The notes below the pieces were generated by a model, which did not search any database, had not been told where the DNA came from, and was given only the letters and a program-made list of their open reading frames with translations. Positions 26,768-36,442 of a stretch of DNA of 64,000 bases are shown here, piece after piece. Origin of the DNA: Candidatus Palauibacter scopulicola (GTDB lineage: Bacteria > Gemmatimonadota > Gemmatimonadetes > Palauibacterales > Palauibacteraceae); contig NZ_CANPWG010000021.1 in the NCBI RefSeq assembly GCF_947581915.1, forward strand, positions 62,001 through 126,000, in the 5' to 3' direction. Positions within the stretch are counted from its first letter, which is position 1; the number at the start of each line of letters is the position of its first letter. A program made the translations under genes and the position numbers.

Positions 26768-28719
26768 ACCTCCAGGATCCGGCACTCACGTTCGCCCTCG
26801 CCATCACGGCGGGCGTCGTGGCGCAGTCGCTGGCGCGGCACGCGCGCGTTCCCGGTATCCTCCTCCTGCTCGCGACCGGCATCCTCCTCGGACCCGAGTT
26901 CGCGAATATCGTGCGGCCCGACACGCTGGGCGATGGCCTCAATCCCATCGTCGGGCTGGCGGTCGCGGTGATCCTCTTCGAGGGCGCGCTGCAACTCAAC
27001 CTCGACCGGCTGCGGCGCGAGGCGCTGACGATCCGCCGGCTGATCACGCTCGGCGCTCTGGTCACGATCGCCGGGGCCGCCGTCACCGCCATGCTTGCGC
27101 TAGGCTGGAGCCTCCGCATCGCGCTGCTGTTCGGGGCACTCGTCTCGGTCACGGGCCCGACCGTGATCAACCCGCTCACGCGCCGGATCCGTCTCCGAAG
27201 CAACCTGCGGACGATCCTCGAGGCGGAAGGCGTGCTCATCGATCCGGTCGGCGCGATCCTCGCGGTCGTCGCGTTCGAACTGGCGCTCGCGTCGACGGCG
27301 GGGGACGTGGGGGCCGGCTTCCTCGGCCTCGTCACGCGCCTGGGCCTCGGCTCCGTCATCGGCGTGGCGGGAGGGTTCATCATCGGCGGACTGCTGAGGA
27401 TGCGGCGCGCGATCCCCTCCGATCTCCGGAACATCTTCACGCTCGCATGCGTCCTCGCGCTCTACCAGGGTTCGCACGCCATCCTGCCCGAGAGCGGGAT
27501 CATGACCGTCGCCATCGCCGGCCTCGTCGTCGGCAACATGGGACCCCGGCACGCGCGCGAACTGGTCGAGTTCAAGGAGCAACTCACCTTTCTGCTCGTC
27601 GGGCTCCTCTTCGTCCTCCTGTCGGCGGCGGTGGATCTCGCCGACGTGCGGGCGCTCGGGGCGGGCGGAATCGTCACGGTGATCGTTCTCGTTGCCGTCA
27701 TCCGCCCCCTCTGCGTTCTCCTCTGTACCCGGGGCGCGGGCCTGAGCCGCAACGAGCAGGCGTTTCTCGCCTGGCTGGCCCCGCGCGGGATCGTCGCCTT
27801 CGCCGTCTCGTCGCTGTTCGCGGCGGAACTCGCGCACAGCGGGATGGAGGTGGAAGGCAACCAGTTGAGGGCGATGGTCTTCCTCGTCATCGCCGTCACC
27901 GTCGTCGTCCTCGGCGGCACGGGCGGGCTCGTGGCGCGCCTGCTGGGCGTACGCAAACCGTCCAACCACGGGTTCGCCATCGTGGGGGCGAACCCCATCG
28001 GACGCGCGCTCGCCCGCACCCTGCGCGCCGCCCGCGGCGGCGATGCCCCCATCGTTCTCATCGACACGAACCCGACGGAGGCGGGGGCGGCGGAGAGCGA
28101 CGGCTTCCGCGTCGTGCTCGGCAACGCGAACGATTCGCGCGCGCTTCTCAAGGCCGGGGTCGAATCGCGGCACGCCCTCGTCGCCCTCACGCCGAACGAA
28201 GGCGTGAACCTGCTCATCGCCAAGCGGGTCGAGGAGAGCTGCCCGGGCGTGAGCCGCCTCGTGGCCATCGATCCGCTCACGCCGGGCGTCGAACCCGAGC
28301 AGGTCGACGAGAGCGGCGCTTCCGTGCTGTTCGGGCTCGGGCTCGACCACGAGCGCTGGGCGCACGAGTTCCGGCGAGACCGCGTGGAGATCGAACCTCT
28401 CATCTTCGAGGGCCTCGCCGGGCGGCGCATCTCCCAGATCGAGACGCTGGCCGACCGCCGGTTCCCCGCCCTCGCCCTCGTGCATCGCCGCGGCAGACGT
28501 GAGCAGCCGGTGTCGAGCGGCACGATGCTGAAGCCCGGCGACGTGGTCTGGTTCGGCTGGCTGCGCGGACAGGCGGAACTCGCGGAATCGCGGCTCGCGC
28601 GGGCCGGCTTCCGGCGCCCGGACATTGAACGTCCGGAGGGCGGCGGGGAGACGGCCGAAGAAGACGCCCCCGACGCCGGTGGCACGCTTCCGGGCGAGGG
28701 GCCAGATTCGGAGCGATGA
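26764..28719 (+). CDS. Cation:proton antiporter (CPA1 type) with C-terminal TrkA domains
   Basis: A 651-residue protein with a GTG start. About twelve membrane helices fill residues 1-395. The core motif region has VTGPTVINPL and EGVLIDPVGAI, where the Asp fits the ion-binding residue of NhaP-type antiporters. From about 398 there is a TrkA-N Rossmann unit (GFAIVGANPIGRALA, then IDTNP), followed near 530-610 by a TrkA-C-like RCK unit. It exchanges Na+ or K+ for protons, gated by a nucleotide bound to the RCK part. The stop overlaps the aminotransferase start (ATGA). Confidence 0.9.
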   Translation: MNLQDPALTFALAITAGVVAQSLARHARVPGILLLLATGILLGPEFANIVRPDTLGDGLNPIVGLAVAVILFEGALQLNLDRLRREALTIRRLITLGALVTIAGAAVTAMLALGWSLRIALLFGALVSVTGPTVINPLTRRIRLRSNLRTILEAEGVLIDPVGAILAVVAFELALASTAGDVGAGFLGLVTRLGLGSVIGVAGGFIIGGLLRMRRAIPSDLRNIFTLACVLALYQGSHAILPESGIMTVAIAGLVVGNMGPRHARELVEFKEQLTFLLVGLLFVLLSAAVDLADVRALGAGGIVTVIVLVAVIRPLCVLLCTRGAGLSRNEQAFLAWLAPRGIVAFAVSSLFAAELAHSGMEVEGNQLRAMVFLVIAVTVVVLGGTGGLVARLLGVRKPSNHGFAIVGANPIGRALARTLRAARGGDAPIVLIDTNPTEAGAAESDGFRVVLGNANDSRALLKAGVESRHALVALTPNEGVNLLIAKRVEESCPGVSRLVAIDPLTPGVEPEQVDESGASVLFGLGLDHERWAHEFRRDRVEIEPLIFEGLAGRRISQIETLADRRFPALALVHRRGRREQPVSSGTMLKPGDVVWFGWLRGQAELAESRLARAGFRRPDIERPEGGGETAEEDAPDAGGTLPGEGPDSER

Positions 28720-29882
28720 AAATCCATACCGCCCGCCGTACGCACGGCTTCACGGAATCCGTGATCCGGATGATGACCCGTCTCTCGAACGAACACGGGG
28801 CCATCAACCTGTCGCAGGGTTTTCCCGACTTCGAGTCGCCCGACACGTTGAAGATCGGCGCGGCGCGCGCGATCTACGACGACGTGAACCAGTACGCGAT
28901 CACGTGGGGCGCAAAGCGGTACCGCGACGCGCTCGCCGCGCGCTATCTCGACTGGTACGGGCTCGACGTCGACCCGGAGGCGCACCTCACCATCACGTGC
29001 GGGGCGACCGAAGCGATGATGGCGGTGCTCCTGGCGGTCGTGGACCCGGGAGAGGAAGTCATCGTCTTCGAGCCCTTCTACGAGAACTACGGGCCGGACA
29101 CCACGCTCTGCGACGCAACCCCCGTGTTCGTGCCGCTGACCCCGGAGTGGCGCATCGACTTCGACCGCCTGCGGGCGGCGTTCAGCGACCGGACGCGCGC
29201 GATCATCGTTAACACGCCGAACAACCCCACGGGCCGCGTGTTCACCCGCGACGAACTCGAGAAGATCGCGATCCTGTGCCAGGAGTTCGACGCCTACGCG
29301 ATCACCGACGAGGTGTACGAGCACATCCTCTACGATGGGGCGCGGCACATTCCGATGGCGACGCTCCCCGGCATGCGGGACCGCACGATCACGATCAGCG
29401 CCGCCTCGAAGACGTTCGCGGTCACGGGCTGGCGGATGGGGACGGTCGTGGCGCACCCGGAGTTGTCGGACGCCATCCGCAAGGTCCACGACTTCCTCAC
29501 CGTGGGGGCCGCCGCGCCCCTCCAGGAAGGCGTGGCCACCGGCCTCGAGATGCTTCCGCCCTCCTATTATGAAGGGCTCGCGGACGTGTACGGCGCGAAA
29601 CGGGACCTCTTCTATCCCGCGCTCGTCGAGGCCGGGTTCCAGTGCCGCAAGCCGGAGGGCGCGTACTACGTCCTCGCCGACTTCTCGGACCTCTCGGATC
29701 TTCCCGACGACGAATTCGCGTTCTGGCTCACGCGCACCGTCGGCGTGGCCCCCGTCCCCGGATCCAGCTTCTTCCACAACCCGGAAGATGGGCGCAAGCT
29801 CGTGCGGTTCGCCTTCTGCAAGACGGAGGCGCTGCTCGAACAGGCCGCCGAGCGGCTCGTGACGGTCAGGGCCCGGGTGTGA
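28716..29882 (+). CDS. Class I/II PLP aminotransferase (kynurenine/aspartate type)
   Basis: A 388-residue fold-type I aminotransferase. Marker residues are INLSQGFPDFESP near the N terminus, the PLP-ring region QYAITWGAKRYRDA, VNTPNNPTGRVF, AITDEVYEH with the cofactor-binding Asp and Tyr, and SAASKTFAVTGWRMG with the Schiff-base Lys232. This order is that of the kynurenine/methionine aminotransferase group (YbdL, KAT-like). It transfers amino groups between amino acids and 2-oxo acids in the cytoplasm. It is joined by overlapping codons to the antiporter upstream and the DUF4153 gene downstream. The exact substrate is not evident. Confidence 0.9.
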   Translation: MKIHTARRTHGFTESVIRMMTRLSNEHGAINLSQGFPDFESPDTLKIGAARAIYDDVNQYAITWGAKRYRDALAARYLDWYGLDVDPEAHLTITCGATEAMMAVLLAVVDPGEEVIVFEPFYENYGPDTTLCDATPVFVPLTPEWRIDFDRLRAAFSDRTRAIIVNTPNNPTGRVFTRDELEKIAILCQEFDAYAITDEVYEHILYDGARHIPMATLPGMRDRTITISAASKTFAVTGWRMGTVVAHPELSDAIRKVHDFLTVGAAAPLQEGVATGLEMLPPSYYEGLADVYGAKRDLFYPALVEAGFQCRKPEGAYYVLADFSDLSDLPDDEFAFWLTRTVGVAPVPGSSFFHNPEDGRKLVRFAFCKTEALLEQAAERLVTVRARV

Positions 29883-31705
29883 AGCTCCCCTCGGTCGAAC
29901 GGCTCGCCGCGGCGGCGTGGGTGACGGCGCGGCGGTTCCCCGTCGTCCTGACCTGCGCCGTCGTCGCCGCCATCGCCGCGATGCGGGCGATCAACGCGGA
30001 AACGGCGCTCGAACTTCGCCTCGTCGCCACCGCCGCTCTCGGCCTCCCGCTGATCACCGGGCTCACCCTGCTGGCGGAGCGCTGGAAGTTCGCCTGGCCG
30101 CGGCACTGGGCGCTGCGCGGACTCGGCGTGGCGGTGCTCGCCCTCTACTACTGGCAGTGGCCGAACTGGGGCGAGAACATCGCCGGCCTGCGCCATTTTC
30201 ACCTGACCGCGACCCTGCATCTGCTCGTCGCCTTCATCGCCTACGTCGGCGTCCGCGAGCCCAACGGCTTCTGGCACTTCAACCGCACGCTCTTCTTCCG
30301 GTTCGGCCTCGGGGCGATCTACACCGGCGTCCTCTTCGCCGGACTCTCGATCGCCATGTTCGGCATCGAGAACCTGTTCAACGTCGACATCGCCGATGAG
30401 AACTACGGCCGGCTCTTCTTCTTCCTCGGCTTCGTCTTCCAGACGTGGTTCGTGCTCGCGGGCGTGCCGGACGATTTCGAGCAACTGGAACGCCGCGACG
30501 ACTATCCGGCGGGCCTGCGCGTCTTCGCCCAGTACGTGCTCCTCCCGCTCGTCGCCGTCTACCTGATCATCCTCACCGCCTACCTCGGGCGCGTGGTGAT
30601 CACGACGACCTGGCCCAGCGGCTGGATCGGCCTCCTCGTGTCCGCCCTCGCCGCCTTCGGCATCCTGTCGCTCCTCCTCGTGCATCCCCGCCGCGGGCGG
30701 GAAGGCCACGCGTGGATCGACACGTACGCCCGCATCTTCTGGATTCTCATCATCCCCTCCATCGTGATGCTCCTGCTCGCCATCGGGCAGCGCATCGAAC
30801 AGTACGGGATCACCGAGCGCCGGTATCTCCTGCTCCTCCTCGGCGTCTGGCTTGCGGGAGCCGCCGTCTTCTACACGGTGACGCGGTCGCGCGAGATCAA
30901 GGGGATTCCGCTGACGCTGGCCGTCATCGGCGCCGTCACCTTCGTCGGCCCCTGGTCCGCTTACGCCGTGGCCGAACGGAGCCAGGTGGGCCGGCTCGAG
31001 GATCTACTTTCGACGCACGGCGTGCTGGCCGATGGCCGCGTCTCGCCGGCCGCCGTCGAGATCCCGCCCGAGAACTGGCAGCAGATCAACGATGTCCTCC
31101 TCTACCTGATTTCGTGGCACGGGACCTCGGCCATCGACGAGTGGTTCGAGGGCGGCGTGGCGACGGTGGATACGGTCGGCGACGGAATGGCGGCCTCGTC
31201 GAGGGTTGCGGAGGCCGGACGGCGGGCGACGGCCATCGCGGACCACTTCGGGCTCGCGCCCTCCGAGGGGCTGCTCGCGGATCCCTTCGGGTTCGTCGAC
31301 ATCTCGGCGCCGGGGGGGCGGAACGAGGCGGTCGAGGTGTCCGGCTTCGACCGGGCCGTGTTCGAGCGGAACCTCCTCGGGGGGCGCTACCCGTTCGAGG
31401 GCGACTCCCTCACCTTCGAGGCCGCCGCGGACAGCCTCGGAACGACGATCCGGCTCGGCGGCGCCGCACTGGCCACGGTGTCCTTCGCCGAACTCATCGC
31501 GCGCGCCGGGCGCTCCGGGACCACGACGGCGCCCGGAAGGGTGCAACTGCCGCCGGACTCCCTGCGGCTCGACATCTCCGGGGCGGAGGTGACGGCTCGC
31601 GTCCAGGTCACGCTGCTCCGGCTCTTCGACGGCGACGGAGGGCTGCGGCCGACGCGCGTGACCGGCACGCTGCTCCTCGGGCCCGCCGAGGACTCCCCGC
31701 CGTAG
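29879..31705 (+). CDS. DUF4153-like polytopic membrane protein
   Basis: A 608-residue protein starting at a GTG that overlaps the aminotransferase stop (GTGA). The first 370 residues hold about ten membrane helices, with NGFWHFNRTLFFRF and PDDFEQLERRDDYPAGLRVFAQYVLLPL resembling the DUF4153 core. The last 230 residues are soluble and rich in beta structure. No catalytic motif is recognised. DUF4153 proteins have no settled function. Membrane topology and the gene order after an antiporter suggest an envelope role, but this is inference. Confidence 0.75.
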   Translation: MKLPSVERLAAAAWVTARRFPVVLTCAVVAAIAAMRAINAETALELRLVATAALGLPLITGLTLLAERWKFAWPRHWALRGLGVAVLALYYWQWPNWGENIAGLRHFHLTATLHLLVAFIAYVGVREPNGFWHFNRTLFFRFGLGAIYTGVLFAGLSIAMFGIENLFNVDIADENYGRLFFFLGFVFQTWFVLAGVPDDFEQLERRDDYPAGLRVFAQYVLLPLVAVYLIILTAYLGRVVITTTWPSGWIGLLVSALAAFGILSLLLVHPRRGREGHAWIDTYARIFWILIIPSIVMLLLAIGQRIEQYGITERRYLLLLLGVWLAGAAVFYTVTRSREIKGIPLTLAVIGAVTFVGPWSAYAVAERSQVGRLEDLLSTHGVLADGRVSPAAVEIPPENWQQINDVLLYLISWHGTSAIDEWFEGGVATVDTVGDGMAASSRVAEAGRRATAIADHFGLAPSEGLLADPFGFVDISAPGGRNEAVEVSGFDRAVFERNLLGGRYPFEGDSLTFEAAADSLGTTIRLGGAALATVSFAELIARAGRSGTTTAPGRVQLPPDSLRLDISGAEVTARVQVTLLRLFDGDGGLRPTRVTGTLLLGPAEDSPP

Positions 31706-31739
31706 CAGGCCGTGCCACGGACTGCTGGCAGGCCGTGCC
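31704..31739. repeat. Imperfect 23-base palindrome plus direct repeat after DUF4153 gene
   Basis: AGCAGGCCGTG (31704-31714), a one-base centre and CACGGACTGCT (31716-31726) form a palindrome with one mismatch. GCAGGCCGTGCC also occurs twice, at 31705-31716 and 31728-31739. It lies at the stop of the DUF4153 gene and could stabilise or end its transcript. No T-tract follows. Confidence 0.4.
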
Positions 31740-31850
31740 GTGGACAACCTTTCGGCTCGGGACCCGGTCGTATGGGTTGGAACCTGAGCCCGCGCGTGAG
31801 CGTACGTTAGAAGATCGCGGACACTCGAACCTCCCCCTGGAGCCGACGTG

Positions 31851-32576
31851 ATGTTCATTCGAAGAGTCGCCGCCGCCTTCACCCTCTGGGCCCTCGCGAT
31901 CTGCGTCTGGGCCGCCCTTTCCCACCTCACGAGCGTGCCCGGACCGGCGAAGGCGAGTACGGCGACTCTGGAGGGGATCGCGAACCTCGTCGAACGGGCC
32001 GATCCGCCGGGCTCGCTTCGCACCCCCCAATTCGCCGCCGAGCAATTGCGCCGCACCGCGCACACGGCCGGGCGGATCAACGGAGGCGTCGAGCGCGCCA
32101 TCGGGGCGTGGCTGGACCGCCTCGGGCACGACGACGCCCACGTTCGAAACCACCGGGTCGGCTCCGCCGTGCTGGTCGCCGAACCGACTCCGCGGGTGGC
32201 CGTCAGCGACGATGGCCGCATCACGATCCGGATGGACGTGACATCCAATGTGGCAGGCGCACGGATCGCTCATGTCGAGGGACTCGGTGCGCTGCGCCTC
32301 GCCGCGCGAGCCCCGTCGCCGGCGAGCCAAGGGGGACTGTGGATCGACCAGACCGTGAAGGCCCCGGCCGGGTCGTCCGCGGGGGATGTCAGGCTGCGCG
32401 CCGCGCGACACGGGGAGACGTTCTCCCTCAAGGCCGCGGAGGTGGGATCCGCGCTGAACGAGGCGGAAGTCCAGTTGGAAGTCGATGCCAACCTCGACCG
32501 AAAGAAGATCAAGGAGCGGATCGAGAAGCTCCTCGATCTGCTGGAGGATCTGCAGAAGTTCGAGGGCGGCCGCTAA
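31851..32576 (+). CDS. Hypothetical secreted or membrane-anchored protein
   Basis: A 241-residue protein with an N-terminal hydrophobic stretch (AAFTLWALAICVWAAL, about residues 8-23) acting as signal or anchor. The body is hydrophilic, with a region around 100-190 that looks beta-rich. A strongly charged helix with a leucine heptad (KKIKERIEKLLDLLEDLQKFEG) closes the protein and could be a coiled coil. A GTG directly before the ATG is an alternative start. No family is recognised. It precedes the secreted protein at 32609 by 32 bases, so the two may share a transcript. Confidence 0.55.
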   Translation: MFIRRVAAAFTLWALAICVWAALSHLTSVPGPAKASTATLEGIANLVERADPPGSLRTPQFAAEQLRRTAHTAGRINGGVERAIGAWLDRLGHDDAHVRNHRVGSAVLVAEPTPRVAVSDDGRITIRMDVTSNVAGARIAHVEGLGALRLAARAPSPASQGGLWIDQTVKAPAGSSAGDVRLRAARHGETFSLKAAEVGSALNEAEVQLEVDANLDRKKIKERIEKLLDLLEDLQKFEGGR

Positions 32577-32608
32577 CGCCCGGAGCCGGGACAACGGCAC
32601 CGGAACCC

Positions 32609-33736
32609 ATGACGCGCCCGCCAACATCCCGGCCGCGGGGCGGACGGGCCGCGGCGGCCGCGATGCTGGCGGCGGCCTCGCTCGCAAGCGTCGTCCCCGC
32701 CGTGTGCGCGCAGGCGATGCATGCGGGCCACGGCGTAGCGCCCGAAGGTGGCCGGCCGACCGCGTCGACGGCGAGCATCCGGGTCGTGGATGACCCGGAA
32801 CGCAAGGAACTCGCGGTCATCCTGGGGCCCATCGACCTCCCCGCCGGCTCATCCCATCACATGGCCCAGTTGCCCGTGCAGGAAGGCGTCATCCCCTTCG
32901 ACCTGACCATCCGCGGCTATCGCACGCACATCATCGACGGCGACGGCGAGCCGGTCCCGCGCGTTGTGCTGCATCACATGAACCTGCTCGACCCGGGGCG
33001 GCGGGAGCTGTTCCTGCCGATCATGCTGCGGGTCCTGGCGGCGAGCCACGAGACCAGGCCGGTGAGCTTTCCCGGATGGCTGTTCGGCATTCCGATGGAG
33101 GGCGGGTCGAGATTCCTCGCGCTCACGATGCTGCACAATCCAAGCGACGTGGACTACCAGGGCGTCACGGTCCACCTGACGCTCGAGTACGAGCGCCTCG
33201 CCCGCCTGCCCATCTACCCGGTGGCGCCGTTTCATCTCGACGCGATGTACCCCGAGGTCTCCGCGACGAAAGCATGGGACCTTCCGCCCGGCCATTCGGT
33301 CAAGACGTGGGATGCGAGTCCGGCGATCCGCGGGCTCATCGTCGGTCTCGGCGGGCATCTGCACGCGCACGCCTCCCGGCTCCGGTTCGAGAACCTGTCG
33401 ACGGGCGAGGTGCTGTACGACATCCGGCCCCGGCTCGACGAGCATGGACACGTCGTGGACATCCCGGCGCTCACGCACCGGGGGCGCGGCGTGGGCGCGC
33501 TCGTCGTCCCGGAGCACCGCTACCGGATCACCGTCGAGTACCGAAACCCGTTCGATGCGGTGATCGAGGACGGCGGCATGGGTTCCGTCGCCGGCGCCTT
33601 CATCCCGCTCGAGGCCTGGCCCGCCGCCGATCCCCGGGAGGCGTTATTCGCCGCCGACTACGACTGGGTCCTCCGCAGTCAGGTCGAACACGGGGCCGTC
33701 AGCTCCCCCGGCTGTACTCCGTGCGACCGCCGATGA
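32609..33736 (+). CDS. Hypothetical secreted protein with a histidine-rich copper-site-like pattern
   Basis: A 375-residue protein. A signal peptide of about 35 residues ends PAVCAQA. The mature chain has repeated histidine clusters: HAGHG, HHM (twice, including VVLHHMNLL), and GLGGHLHAHASRL. A pair HHM and HLHAH spaced along two beta domains recalls the copper-binding layout of type II ascorbate-dependent monooxygenase-fold proteins and of SURNod19-like domains. This is only a pattern match, and the family is not certain. The C-terminal tail ends with two cysteines (CTPC). The gene overlaps the end of the convergent amidohydrolase by 38 bases. Confidence 0.6.
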   Translation: MTRPPTSRPRGGRAAAAAMLAAASLASVVPAVCAQAMHAGHGVAPEGGRPTASTASIRVVDDPERKELAVILGPIDLPAGSSHHMAQLPVQEGVIPFDLTIRGYRTHIIDGDGEPVPRVVLHHMNLLDPGRRELFLPIMLRVLAASHETRPVSFPGWLFGIPMEGGSRFLALTMLHNPSDVDYQGVTVHLTLEYERLARLPIYPVAPFHLDAMYPEVSATKAWDLPPGHSVKTWDASPAIRGLIVGLGGHLHAHASRLRFENLSTGEVLYDIRPRLDEHGHVVDIPALTHRGRGVGALVVPEHRYRITVEYRNPFDAVIEDGGMGSVAGAFIPLEAWPAADPREALFAADYDWVLRSQVEHGAVSSPGCTPCDRR

Positions 33737-35474
33737 TCGTGTAGTCCACCACGGTCTCCAGGATCTCGTCCGCGGGAATCGTGAGGATGTCGCGGGACAG
33801 GACCGTGATGTCCGCCAGCTTCCCGACTTCGAGCGTCCCCTTGAGGTCTTCCTCGAACGCGGCGTACGCGTTGGCCCAGGTGTAGGAGCGCAGCGCCTCC
33901 TCGCGTGTCATCGCCTGCCCCTCGAAGAAGGTCTCGCCCCCCTCGATCACGCGCGTGACCGTGCAGTGGAAGCTCGCCAGGGGGTCCGCGTCCTCGACCG
34001 GGACATCCGTGCCGTTCGTCACGATGACTCCGGCCCGCATGAAGTCCCGCCACACATAGGCGCCCGAGCGCGCCCGGCCCGGCCCGAGCCGGAGGATGAT
34101 CCAGGGACCGTCGGAGCAGGCGTGGACGCCCTGCATGGAGGCGATGACCCCGAGTTCGGCGAAGCGCGGAATATCCGCCGGATTCACATGCTGCGCGTGC
34201 TCGATCCTCCAGCGCAGGTCGCTCATCTCCGCGTGGTCGGCGAATGTGCGCCCGTACAGGTCGAGCACCTCGCGGTTCGCACGGTCGCCGATCGCATGCG
34301 TATTGACCTGATAGCCCCGCTCGATCGCGAGCCGCGCGATGCGTTCGATCTCCTCAGGCGGCGTCGTCGGAAGGCCGATGGAGGATGGCATGTCCGCATA
34401 GGGCTCGAGCAGCCAGGCGCCGTGCGACCCGAGCGCCCCATCCGCGACCTGCTTGATCGACCGCACGGTGAGCCGGTCGCCCCCGTATCCCACCATGTAA
34501 TAGTCGTCCAGCCGCCCCTCGAGCGTCTCCATCCCGCCCTGCAGCATCACGTAGAGCCGCACCGGCAGCGCGCCCTCGTCGGCGAGCGTCCTGAGCAGGT
34601 CCACCGTCCCGAATCCGGAACCCGCGTCCTGGAAGCTCGTGACGCCCTTCCGCAGCAGTTCCTCGTTCGCGAGCCGTACCTGTTCGCGGGCCCGCTCGTC
34701 GCGCTCGGCCTCGGAGCGGTTCGCCTCCTCCTCGGCGAACGCCGCCCGCGCCAGACGCTGCGCCGTCTCCCTCAGGACGCCGGTGGGCCGTCCCGTCGCG
34801 TCGTGCACGATCTCGCCGCCCGGAGGGTTGGGCGTGTCGGCGTCGATTCCGGCCAACTCGAGCGCTCTCTCGTTCACGAAGGAGGCGTGCCCGCTCGCAT
34901 GCGTCAGAATGACCGGATTGGCGGGGCTCACCGCGCTGAGGCCGTCGTGGACCGGCTGCCCCTCGACCATCGGATCCGGCGGCTCGCTCCACTTCTCCTG
35001 GTGCCATCCGCGGCCGCTGATCCAGGCGCCCGGCTCCGCGCTCGAGGCCGCCTCGCCCACCAGGCTGACGATGTCGTCCCAGGTGTCGGCGGTCGTCAGG
35101 TCGAGAATCATGCGCGCGTTCCCCAGACCCATGAAATGACCGTGGCCTTCGATGAACCCCGGGATCGCGAGCCGGCCCCCGAGATCGATGACCTCGGTGC
35201 TCTCCCCGATCCATCCGGAGACCTCGTCGTCCGCCCCGAGCGCGACGATCCTCCCCTCCCTCGACGCGAGGGCGCTGACCACCTCCCCTCCCTCGCCCGC
35301 CAGGGTCGCGATCTTCCCATTCGTGAGGACGAGTTCAGCCGCCCCCGCCGGCGGATCCCCGGCCGCCGCACCGCCCGTTGCCGCCGAGTCCCCGGCGTCG
35401 GTCGCGCAGGCCGCGAGGGCCAGAAGAAGAAACGATTGCACGAAAACGGACGGAACTTCGCGATGTCGAATCAT
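33699..35474 (-). CDS. YtcJ-like amidohydrolase, lipoprotein
   Basis: A 591-residue protein starting at ATG 35474, which has GAGG about six bases upstream. A methionine seven codons further up has no such site. The N terminus carries a lipoprotein signal with Cys in LALAACATD. The metal ligands are HGHF in EGHGHFMGLG, His in RIEHAQHV, and Asp in NGTDVPVEDADP. The order and length match YtcJ-type amidohydrolases (exoenzymes related to N-substituted formamide deformylase). It probably hydrolyses an amide or formyl compound outside the cytoplasm. Its last 38 bases overlap the 3' end of the convergent gene at 32609. Confidence 0.87.
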   Translation of the reverse strand: MIRHREVPSVFVQSFLLLALAACATDAGDSAATGGAAAGDPPAGAAELVLTNGKIATLAGEGGEVVSALASREGRIVALGADDEVSGWIGESTEVIDLGGRLAIPGFIEGHGHFMGLGNARMILDLTTADTWDDIVSLVGEAASSAEPGAWISGRGWHQEKWSEPPDPMVEGQPVHDGLSAVSPANPVILTHASGHASFVNERALELAGIDADTPNPPGGEIVHDATGRPTGVLRETAQRLARAAFAEEEANRSEAERDERAREQVRLANEELLRKGVTSFQDAGSGFGTVDLLRTLADEGALPVRLYVMLQGGMETLEGRLDDYYMVGYGGDRLTVRSIKQVADGALGSHGAWLLEPYADMPSSIGLPTTPPEEIERIARLAIERGYQVNTHAIGDRANREVLDLYGRTFADHAEMSDLRWRIEHAQHVNPADIPRFAELGVIASMQGVHACSDGPWIILRLGPGRARSGAYVWRDFMRAGVIVTNGTDVPVEDADPLASFHCTVTRVIEGGETFFEGQAMTREEALRSYTWANAYAAFEEDLKGTLEVGKLADITVLSRDILTIPADEILETVVDYTIIGGRTEYSRGS

Positions 35475-35679
35475 GGTATCCCTCGTGTACTGCACTGGCC
35501 TCGCCTGGAGCGGTGCGGCTCATCATAGCGGCGCGCTAACGACGGCGCACAGGCCGCGGCCGGGAGCCGTCCTCCCAGCTACCCCGCCCGAGCCCGCGCG
35601 GGTACGTTCCACGGGAGTCCGCCGGGCGCCCGGGCGCTCCCCGGAACTTCCGCAAACGAGGTGAGAGCAGGCCAACGCT

Positions 35680-36300
35680 ATGGGGGGAAGACGCACCGCT
35701 CGAAGATGGGGAGCCAGCCTCGCGCTGGGCCTCGCCTGCGCCCTTCCGGCTGAGGCCGGAGCCCAGATCGGGATCCTCGCGGGCTACAATCGCGACACGC
35801 TCGCGGAGTTTCTGCCGGAGAACGGATTCGATCTCACGGAGTTCACCGATGGGTATCACGTCGGGGTGTTCCTGAACGTGAATCTCGCGACCTTCTCCGT
35901 CCGTCCGGCCCTGATCTACCATCGCATGCCGGAACTCGTCGCGATGGCCGGGGACGAACGGGTCCGGTTCGACATCGACCTGCTGGAAATCCCGCTGGAC
36001 TTCCGCATCCGGCTCCCCCTGCCGGCCGTTCAGCCCTACGTGCTGGGCGGGCCCGTCCTGACGTTCCCGTCCAGCACGTTTTCGGGCGTGGACGACCTCC
36101 TCGCGGCACGTCCCGTTCGCGCGGAGTTCGGCGTCGGCCTCGAACTCGACGTCGGTTTCCGGCTCTGGCCCGAGGTGCGGTACGGCTTCGGGCTCGGTGC
36201 GCTGATGGAGTCCGATGTCGCCGTCGGGTCGCAGGTGCTTCGGGGCGATGGAGAGCCGCGGCACGACGCCCTGACTCTCCGGCTCGGCATCAGCTTCTAG
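35680..36300 (+). CDS. Outer-membrane beta-barrel protein
   Basis: A 206-residue protein with a signal peptide ending LPAEAGAQ (about residues 22-29). The mature chain shows strand/loop alternation (IGILAGYNRD, FSVRPALIYHRM, VQPYVLGGPVL, GVGLELDVGFRL, YGFGLGALME) and ends LRLGISF with the aromatic residue favoured for outer-membrane insertion. It looks like the PorT/beta-barrel porin set of small envelope proteins. It is preceded by a 205-base divergent intergenic region that should contain the promoters for it and for the amidohydrolase. No ligand or enzyme motif is seen. Confidence 0.75.
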   Translation: MGGRRTARRWGASLALGLACALPAEAGAQIGILAGYNRDTLAEFLPENGFDLTEFTDGYHVGVFLNVNLATFSVRPALIYHRMPELVAMAGDERVRFDIDLLEIPLDFRIRLPLPAVQPYVLGGPVLTFPSSTFSGVDDLLAARPVRAEFGVGLELDVGFRLWPEVRYGFGLGALMESDVAVGSQVLRGDGEPRHDALTLRLGISF

Positions 36301-36366
36301 CGGCAAGGCGCGGCCAGCTTCGTGCCGCGGTCCGCCCGGCGCGGCGGCCGGGGGGACTCGCGCCAC

Positions 36367-36396
36367 TTGACCCTTGGACCGCACCTTCGCCATTAT
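36367..36396 (+). promoter_or_regulatory. Predicted promoter for the radical SAM gene, with CCGAATA tandem repeat
   Basis: TTGACC at 36367-36372 and CATTAT at 36391-36396 are 18 bases apart, placing the start of transcription about 40 bases ahead of the ATG. Directly downstream, CCGAATA occurs twice in tandem (36401-36414), followed shortly by CCGAAATA. The repeats could be an operator or an AT-rich untranslated leader. Confidence 0.4.
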
Positions 36397-36442
36397 GACT
36401 CCGAATACCGAATAAACACCGAAATATGTCGCACGGGAGACG

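Noticed and set aside
27462-29777. A 771-residue minus-strand frame
   Set aside because: Antisense to the antiporter and aminotransferase genes; the composition is random-like.
36401-36428. CCGAATA tandem repeat as a separate mobile or iteron element
   Set aside because: Only two exact copies and one variant are present, in a promoter region; there is not enough for an origin or iteron claim.
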